Shown here: positions 58,257 to 64,000 of the stretch, piece after piece
Position numbering within the stretch: position 1 is the first letter of the stretch
How the letters are laid out: each line of letters begins with the position of its first letter
Source of the DNA: Tetrapyrgos nigripes
Lineage: Eukaryota > Basidiomycota > Agaricomycetes > Agaricales > Campanellaceae
Direction: 5' to 3'
Assembly: GCA_013368315.1 (NCBI GenBank)
Contig: JAACJM010000225.1
Coordinates: 62,001 to 126,000, forward strand
DNA: 64,000 nt
The notes under the pieces: generated by a model
Database searches by the model: none
What the model was told of the DNA's origin: nothing
What the model saw: only the letters and a program-made list of their open reading frames with translations
Translations under genes and position numbers: made by a program

Positions 58257-60215
58257 ATATGTTGTTGATAACTGCCAGTGTTATGCAGATGTCTATGAAG
58301 GTGGTGTTCTTCGGCAGAGCAAGATAAAGATTGGGATGCATGGGATCTACAAGATCATCTTGATCATGTTATGCAGAATACCCGTTCATTAATGACTGTC
58401 GACTCACTCTGGAAATTCATCAACTGGACGCATCATCATGATAGCATGTCATTGTTAGTCTTACAGACTCTTGCTGAGGGAGTAACAGTTCTTGCATCCT
58501 ATGTCAAACTCATTGATCAGAGATTCCAATCTGATATGGCCATACACTGTACTTCTTTTCAACCCCTTGGTACCAATGCTGAGCCTGAACCCGAGACTCA
58601 GGGAATGCAACATGTTCTGGTGGATTTTGATGGGCAGGTTGGCTATCCTGCAGACTTGGCTGACTCACACATTTTATGGGTTGGAGGTGACGGTGCAACC
58701 TTTGCCACTATTGAGCGTGTCAAGAAGCTTCTAGGTGCCACTGAGCTCTCAAATAGTGATTCATTTTGAAACAAGATTGCCACTCCTGAAGCCTGGCATA
58801 CCAAGCACACTGCTATCCAAGCAATTTGCGAAACTCATTTTGGCCCTGCCAGGAGTGCTGATCCTTCCTCTCTCTCAGAACTTTTCAATTGTGCTGGACT
58901 TAAACAACCTGCAAATCTCAAGCATGTTGATCATTATGACATGGTACATGGTTGCAAACTCATGTGGACTGCTGAACTTTTTGATTGCTGGTGGTAAGAT
59001 TTCATTGTATATGTTTCATCATATACTAATGACGGTGTCAGTGTTTTGCTTGATACAGATGATCTGGAAGACTATTTCATTGGTTTAGATGAAAGTGGTG
59101 CTCTTCCATCTTTCGACACATTGCTCAATCAGGCGAGCACACTTGTACGTCAGTATATGTGTACAGCTGCTTATGAGCATATGCTTTCCATGGAACGACA
59201 AACATCGCTTGACAGGAAGAATCCTGAACTCAAAGTCAAATGTGGCAGTCCATGGTCTAGTCCTGTGGCCTTAGAGCAAGGCCGAGCTGAAGACTCAGAA
59301 ATGGCAACAGACTCGAGTGACTTTGATGGAGATCATTCACTGGCAAATAGTATTGTGTTCAAGAGGGACTTTGGCTCATGGCTTCTTATTGATCATTCCA
59401 TCAAATGTGGTGACATTGGAAGACTTATGGAGTAACTCAAGGTATGTATGATATGATAACTTCACTATCATTTGCTTATTTTTTTAGATCTGGATTTTCA
59501 TGTTTGCAGGTTCAAAGCATCATCAATACACAACCTATATGCTATAACTGCATTGTCTACTTGAGTTTGAGTCCTCACCAGCCCTTTGTATTGCCATCCT
59601 TGACAACTATCTCATCAAGTTTGGCTTTGAAGCCCAAGAACGTGACTTGATGGTTGAGCACCACATCGGAAAACTTGAGGACATGGTTGATAAATCTGGT
59701 GTTGATTTTGATGATCCATATTACTGACAAATCATCTCTCCCAATCTTGACAAATGGATACATATCACTCGCACTTATTCAGAAGCCTTCAACTTACACA
59801 CTCATAAAAACCATCATACGTCTCCGCATATGCGCCCAGCTAGCTTCGCATCTTGCTGAATAAGATGAAGGAGACTGAGTTGCACAGGTTTCGACCTGGT
59901 CGTTCTTATTCAGGACACATTGCCATTGATATTCTCTTGGACGGATATGATAAACTTGGCACAGGTGGTAAACTACAGTCATTTATCTGTGAAACATCCT
60001 TCAAAGCAAAATTCCTGACTGCCATTCAAAACAAAAGAAATCGCCACCGTACACCCAATAACGATGTTCCTATGCCTTCTGCTGATGACATCTCTCAAGC
60101 AACTTCTTTTTCAAATCCACTTCCTTCTCATTCATCTATTATACACAGCTCTAATGGTTCTGAAGACTCTGGTACTGAAGGTGAAGACTATTACACTGAT
60201 TCCTCTGATGGGTCA

Positions 60216-62953
60216 CACTGTGGGGTTTGCATAGGTTCCTTTTTAGTCTACTGTTGGCTGATATGCTAAATCAACCTACAGTTGAAGCCAACCTATCACA
60301 TAGGCTAAAATGTAACCTACAATGTAACCTACCATAGACTGAAAAATAACCTTGTATGTAACCAATATGCAGCGAGAAGAACCAACCAATAAGTCATCCT
60401 TTGGTAGGATGATTTTCAGACACTCCGAAAACACTCAAAAATTAATAGCTAGTCATCAGGCTCTATGTACAAAGTCTGCTTGAGTACTCTGCTTCGGTCT
60501 AATAATACCCATCCTGCCTACCCATGAGACACTGAACACTCTCAATGCCAATGACATCCAATGCACCAGTGCTGGAATAAAAATGCATATCAATGTCACT
60601 GAGAGGCTGCTTCTCATCCAATTTGCAGCACCGAATGGCTGCAAGACAGATCTCTTCACCTGCTGACACCTTGAGCACGCGACATGCATCAGGGTCTGAG
60701 AAGGACACCACAATGACATGCTCTAGTTGACCATAGAATTGCCAAAGAACCATTTTCCTCTGATGATTCTTCATGCATGCATGTAAGTCCACATAGGCCT
60801 CATACTATTAAGAGTGAAGAGAGAAGTTTGTCAGATAAAAAAGGCCACAGTTATAGATATACATGTACCCAAACAAATGCACTATATCTGGAATCTTCAC
60901 TGGTGATTCCGCCTACACATGATGCCCAGAAGGTTTCACCCTCCTCAGAGTCAACTTGCCATATGCACCTCCAGACTTCAACGTGAGCAGACTGAAAATG
61001 CTTTCGGACAAGTTGTATTGTAATCTTCTTTGAGTCAAAACGAGTAACAAGAGCTGCACAGATACTTGTAGTCAAGCCAGCTGACATGGTCTTGTATTGA
61101 TTGTGCTTTCGGAGGACAGAGGATTATAGAAGAATCTATAAAGAAAATTGGAGAGTGAGACTCCAACAAAACAAATGGAAAACATTAAAAATAAGCTTAC
61201 CTGACTTCAACTCCAATGAGCCTTGTGGTTGATTGACCTTGGAAGGCCCAAGCTTGAGCTCCTCACAGATGTCATAGCGAAGCTTGATCTGCGTTAGCTG
61301 TGCAGTCTCCAATACATAATGGTCCAGTGAACGATAAGGGCTGGCTGCAGAGACCCACAGTAACACTCCATTGGGAAGGCCCAATAGCACCATACAGGAC
61401 CCATCGCCTCAATACTATCTGCAATATGCAGAAGAGCATGGATAGTGAGCAGACAAGCTGAGACACAGTCTGCAGAGCATTGATAATAGTACCTGAATGA
61501 GAATGAGTCTTAACGCAAAAATTTAGTACAAGAAACATAGGGCTTACTTTTCATATTTCTGAACCCATTCAACAAAGCCCGTTCAAATCTCATTCACCTC
61601 TCCAGTTTTAATTTCAAAATGCAGACACTTGTTGAGGAGCTTGACAAGGAGTAAAAAGTGGTTGTAGTACTTCTTGCCTAGATGCTTGCACAAAAGAACT
61701 GGGCCCAGATACATTGTCCAAAAGGACCATATTGTAAGGGGACATTTCTTTATTTATATCCTTCCTTTCATTTCTTATCTTTTTCCTTCATTTCATACCT
61801 TCCTTGTTGATTATATTCACCTCTAGAATGCCTAACCACAGTGGTACATGTTCACAATGTCTCATTTCCTTCCTACATGTGTCTACATGCCTTCACAAAG
61901 CACTTATCACCTTTGCGAACACTCTAGTCATACTCTCGTATCCTCTCGAGTCATCGTTTCCCCTTCATATGACTTCGCGAAGCATTCTGATATGTTCCTA
62001 CATCTAGACTTGTGTTCATGTGACCTTTGTTTGGCTTCACGAGCCTTTGCATGTATAGTTTATGTAACCTACTCCCAAGCCACATGCTGTAGATATGTCG
62101 CACCATGCAGAGGGCTGTCCTTTGAGCTTTTCTCTTTGGATCTCCTCCTGCAGGTGTGTTAGGTAGTCATGTTTCCACTTCTAGAGGCTGAATAGACATA
62201 ACTTTGGATCTCCTCCTGCAGTTCTGAGCCTTGCCTCAGTTAGTTAGGAGCTGCCCTTACACACATCTCCACTGAGATGGTGGACTTGTCATTAGCAACA
62301 TCCGGTACATGCACACCATATGCTGAAGGGATGGTAGCACCCGAAGCTGCGGTCTCTGATCCTATGGCTTCCCAAACCACTTTGCCCAGTGTATAAGACT
62401 CTGACCCCTCATCAAGACCCTTGAAGTCACTGGTCCAATGAAGGATAAGATTTTTGACAAGGTTTTCCCAAATAAGATGCATGAAGTCATAGGGGAATGA
62501 GGTGAGGAAAATGAGGGAGTTGAGGAATGACAATGCCAGTACTTCTTTGATGCTGTATGCCCGAGAAAGTCGCTCTGCCTGAGCATTGGAAGTGGCAGCT
62601 TGTACCTCAGCAGCCTGTGCAAGAAGCTCATCGTGGATATGCATAGGAAGGTGGTAAGGGTCATAAATGTGAATGATGTCATTGCTATTGTCAACCTATT
62701 CACAGTTCAGAGGAACATAGTGAGTTCTAGAGTCAGGCCCAGCAACTCCAGAAATAGAGCACATGCAACATGGCAATTTCACATTATGCCCTTTCATATG
62801 CATCAGCATTGAAACAGCTGGGATATCTCCAAAGACCGTAATGAGGTATGCTCGCAACGAAAAAATGACGTTGTTGAGGACATCGTAAGCACAGACTCCA
62901 TGAGCAAGGAGGGAGAGTTCTTCTAGAAGAGGCCAAAGGAAAGAGTCGATATT
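60216..62953 (-). pseudogene. Tnp2-type CACTA (En/Spm) transposase
   Basis: Minus-strand text matches agaricomycete Tnp2 transposases: DIDSFLWPLLEELSLLAHGV, AYLITVFGDIPAVSML, KGHNVKLPCCMCSISGV, HYVPLNCE, PYDFMHLIWENLVKNL, SFWTMYLGPVLLCKHLGKKYYNHF, and a C-terminal IESVQCLMGRQDG. It is broken by a solo LTR (61733-62261) and its 5' part is removed by a Gypsy insertion at 62954. A candidate element end is CACTGTGGGG at 60216, where DUF6589-like coding stops; TGTAACCTAC repeats just inside (60308-60335) fit CACTA subterminal repeats. Confidence 0.8.
61733..62261 (+). mobile_element. Solo LTR of the second Gypsy family
   Basis: TGTAAGGGGACATTTC ... GAGCTGCCCTTACA, 529 bp, same termini as 41610-41992. 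Flanks CATAT (61728-61732) and CACAT (62262-62266) look like a target duplication with one change. Transposase coding resumes on both sides (ISVEM / SFWTMYL). It holds TTTGGATCTCCTCCTGCAG twice, near 62136 and 62202. Confidence 0.88.
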
Positions 62954-63413
62954 GTCAAGAACGTTGTCACTTAGCAAACCACCCAAGTCACACAATGAAC
63001 AAGATAGATTCGGTAGGTTACGATGAGGCGAGATAGAGAAAGAATGATAGAGATGAGAAGGGATCGAGTAGCTGACTATGCTCGACACTGCACTGTACTA
63101 GGAGCGGAGTGGAGACGAAGTGAACAGACTGAAGAACCTAGCTACGAGATCTATGATATATATAGGAGAGAAGTGAATATGTGAGAATGTCCATGGAGTT
63201 TTAGGAATCGGAGGAGATAAGAGTATGAGTCAAGTAAAAAGGTATATATGTGGGAATGTCCATGGAGATAGAGAGAATGGAGAAGTGAGTCATAGATCGG
63301 AATGGACGATGATGAGAAGTAATTAGTGTTTATGGGTTTATAGAAGGGAATAGAACGGAAAGTGAAATAGGTAATAGAAAGAAAATAAAGAAGGCGGGAG
63401 GCGATTCACGACA
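62954..63413 (-). repeat. 3' LTR of the second Gypsy copy, 460 bp
   Basis: Same termini and TCTCCACTCCGCTC / CGAGCATAGTCAGCTACTCGA text as the LTRs at 44504 and 53444. Confidence 0.92.
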
Positions 63414-63558
63414 CTACCCCCCTTCTAGGTCGAGCTTTCACCGGAGCTCGGAAGTCGGTTGTTCCACTGCTTTGTCCACTGCTTCCTGATCCTTTTGTCC
63501 AATCCTCGTATAGTCGGCCAAGTTTCCAGTGAGTTGTTTGGAAAGGTGCCCCATCCTG

Positions 63559-63939
63559 TTAAGTCGGGCTCAGGTTCCCCCATCCTGTTCCTTCCCATGT
63601 ACCCCATCCGCTGTTGTCGTCGACATAGTTTAAATGAATGTTTCCTCCCCATACGGAGGCATCTCCCCACCCTAAATTGTTCCGCTCGTTCGGTCGGAGG
63701 CTAGATCGGTAGGTCATGCATCTCGCCCGGTGTCCTGCTCCTAACCTGCATCATTTTGACGACTCATGTCCTGGCCAGATGCATCGGTTACATCCGCTGT
63801 GCCTCCCCGTGTGTCCATCGTTTAGTCTGCAACGTCGACCCGAATGTAGTCCGTATCTGCAGCGTCCAGTGTTGTCGGTCAGTGGGTCGATCGTTGTTGT
63901 GGTGTGAGTTGTGACTGTGATGGCAATGGGTGTAGACAT
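63559..63939 (-). pseudogene. Second copy of the small Cys/His ORF, one TGA
   Basis: Start ATG 63939 (MSTPIAITVT). Motif C-x9-C-x5-H-x3-H-x2-C-x2-C with the same spacing as at 52950, then TGA 63753-63751 where the first copy has CGG (Arg), then in the same frame CRLGAGHRARC and RSSLRPNE up to TAA at 63559. The two copies differ widely outside the Cys/His positions. Confidence 0.75.
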
Positions 63940-64000
63940 GATAGAGGTGTAGCGTGAGGACGAAGGGGTGAAATTGGTAGGATGTGGTTGAACTCTGTTT

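Larger units (their letters stand above)
44487..60215 (+). pseudogene. DUF6589-like gene split by nested insertions
   Basis: Host pieces: 44487-44503 (ATG, reading MSNTEP into the target site), 53863-54411, 54810 to about 55090, about 55870-56616, and 58257-60215. The text matches the multi-copy agaricomycete family annotated DUF6589 (recalled, not searched): IGDFLSLVFWDREL, VASLNPLIVGHNHNVNG, YVVDNCQCYADVYE, LGTNAEPEPETQGM, WVGGDGATFATIERVKK, PEAWHTKHTAIQAIC...HFGPA, DDLEDYFIGLDESGALPS, FDGDHSLANSIVF, GDIGRLME, ETELHRFRPGRSYSGHIAID. Function is unknown; the family is thought to be transposon-associated or expanded. It cannot be expressed: a 9.35 kb Gypsy, a 390-bp MITE and repeat R sit inside it, and the first exon has TGA and TAG stops. 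Confidence 0.75.
62954..64000 (-). mobile_element. Second copy of the first Gypsy family, 3' end only in window
   Basis: 3' LTR 62954-63413 (on minus: TGTCGTGAATCGCC ... CGTTCTTGACA), polypurine tract, the small Cys/His ORF, then the window ends. It is inserted in the transposase; the target duplication should be GATAT (62949-62953), with its partner outside the window. Confidence 0.9.

Noticed and set aside
1..64000. CRISPR arrays, operons, rRNA or a bacterial defence system
   Set aside because: Spliced eukaryotic genes throughout; no spaced repeat array and no rRNA text.

Overview
The window reads as genomic DNA of a filamentous basidiomycete, most likely an agaricomycete. Genes are dense and carry many 45-70 nt GT-AG introns. 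There are families of F-box proteins that start with a leucine-rich N-terminus, a peroxisome-type Lon protease, an Nha1-type antiporter, chromodomain Gypsy (chromovirus) retrotransposons, a Tnp2/CACTA transposon and a multi-copy gene resembling the agaricomycete family annotated as DUF6589. All family calls are from recognition of translated sequence; no search was run.

Layout. 0.5-10.5 kb: a C2H2 zinc-finger protein with an internally duplicated exon pair (-), a Na+/H+ antiporter of 11 exons (+) and a broken FAD monooxygenase (-). 10.5-27.5 kb: a segmental-duplication region. Two head-to-tail pairs of one F-box family (A, B on -; C, D on +) and an inverted ~2.4 kb duplication carrying a second F-box gene (E, E') surround a glycosyltransferase-8-like gene, an NTF2/SnoaL-like small protein and an Rtt106-like histone chaperone. 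A and C look intact; B and D are pseudogenes with lesions I can place. 27.5-36.4 kb: housekeeping-type genes: a stand-alone Yvh1-type zinc domain, peroxisomal Lon (12 exons, ends SRM), an aldo/keto reductase whose N-terminus is out of frame, and an uncharacterised protein.

37.5-64 kb: a nest of transposable elements with essentially no intact host gene. A DUF6589-like gene spread over ~15.7 kb is split by a complete Gypsy element (44504-53857, 5-bp target duplication GAGCC), by a 390-bp hAT-type MITE (11-bp TIR, 8-bp target duplication) and by a ~1.36 kb dispersed repeat. A second copy of that repeat (37.5-39.36 kb) carries a solo Gypsy LTR, and the first copy preserves the empty site. A second Gypsy family (gag/protease fragment, 39.4-42.0 kb, -) and a solo LTR of it lie to the left and right. 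A Tnp2/CACTA transposase (60.2-62.95 kb, -) is broken by that solo LTR and by another copy of the first Gypsy family, which runs off the right edge.

Most notable: (i) every premature stop in the Gypsy pol and in the second element's gag region that I could place in frame is TGA, mostly where arginine is expected, pointing to CGA-to-TGA (CpG deamination or RIP-like) decay; (ii) the Gypsy family has an extra small Cys/His-rich ORF between the chromodomain and the 3' LTR, conserved in spacing in two copies; (iii) recent, traceable gene birth and death in the F-box clusters.
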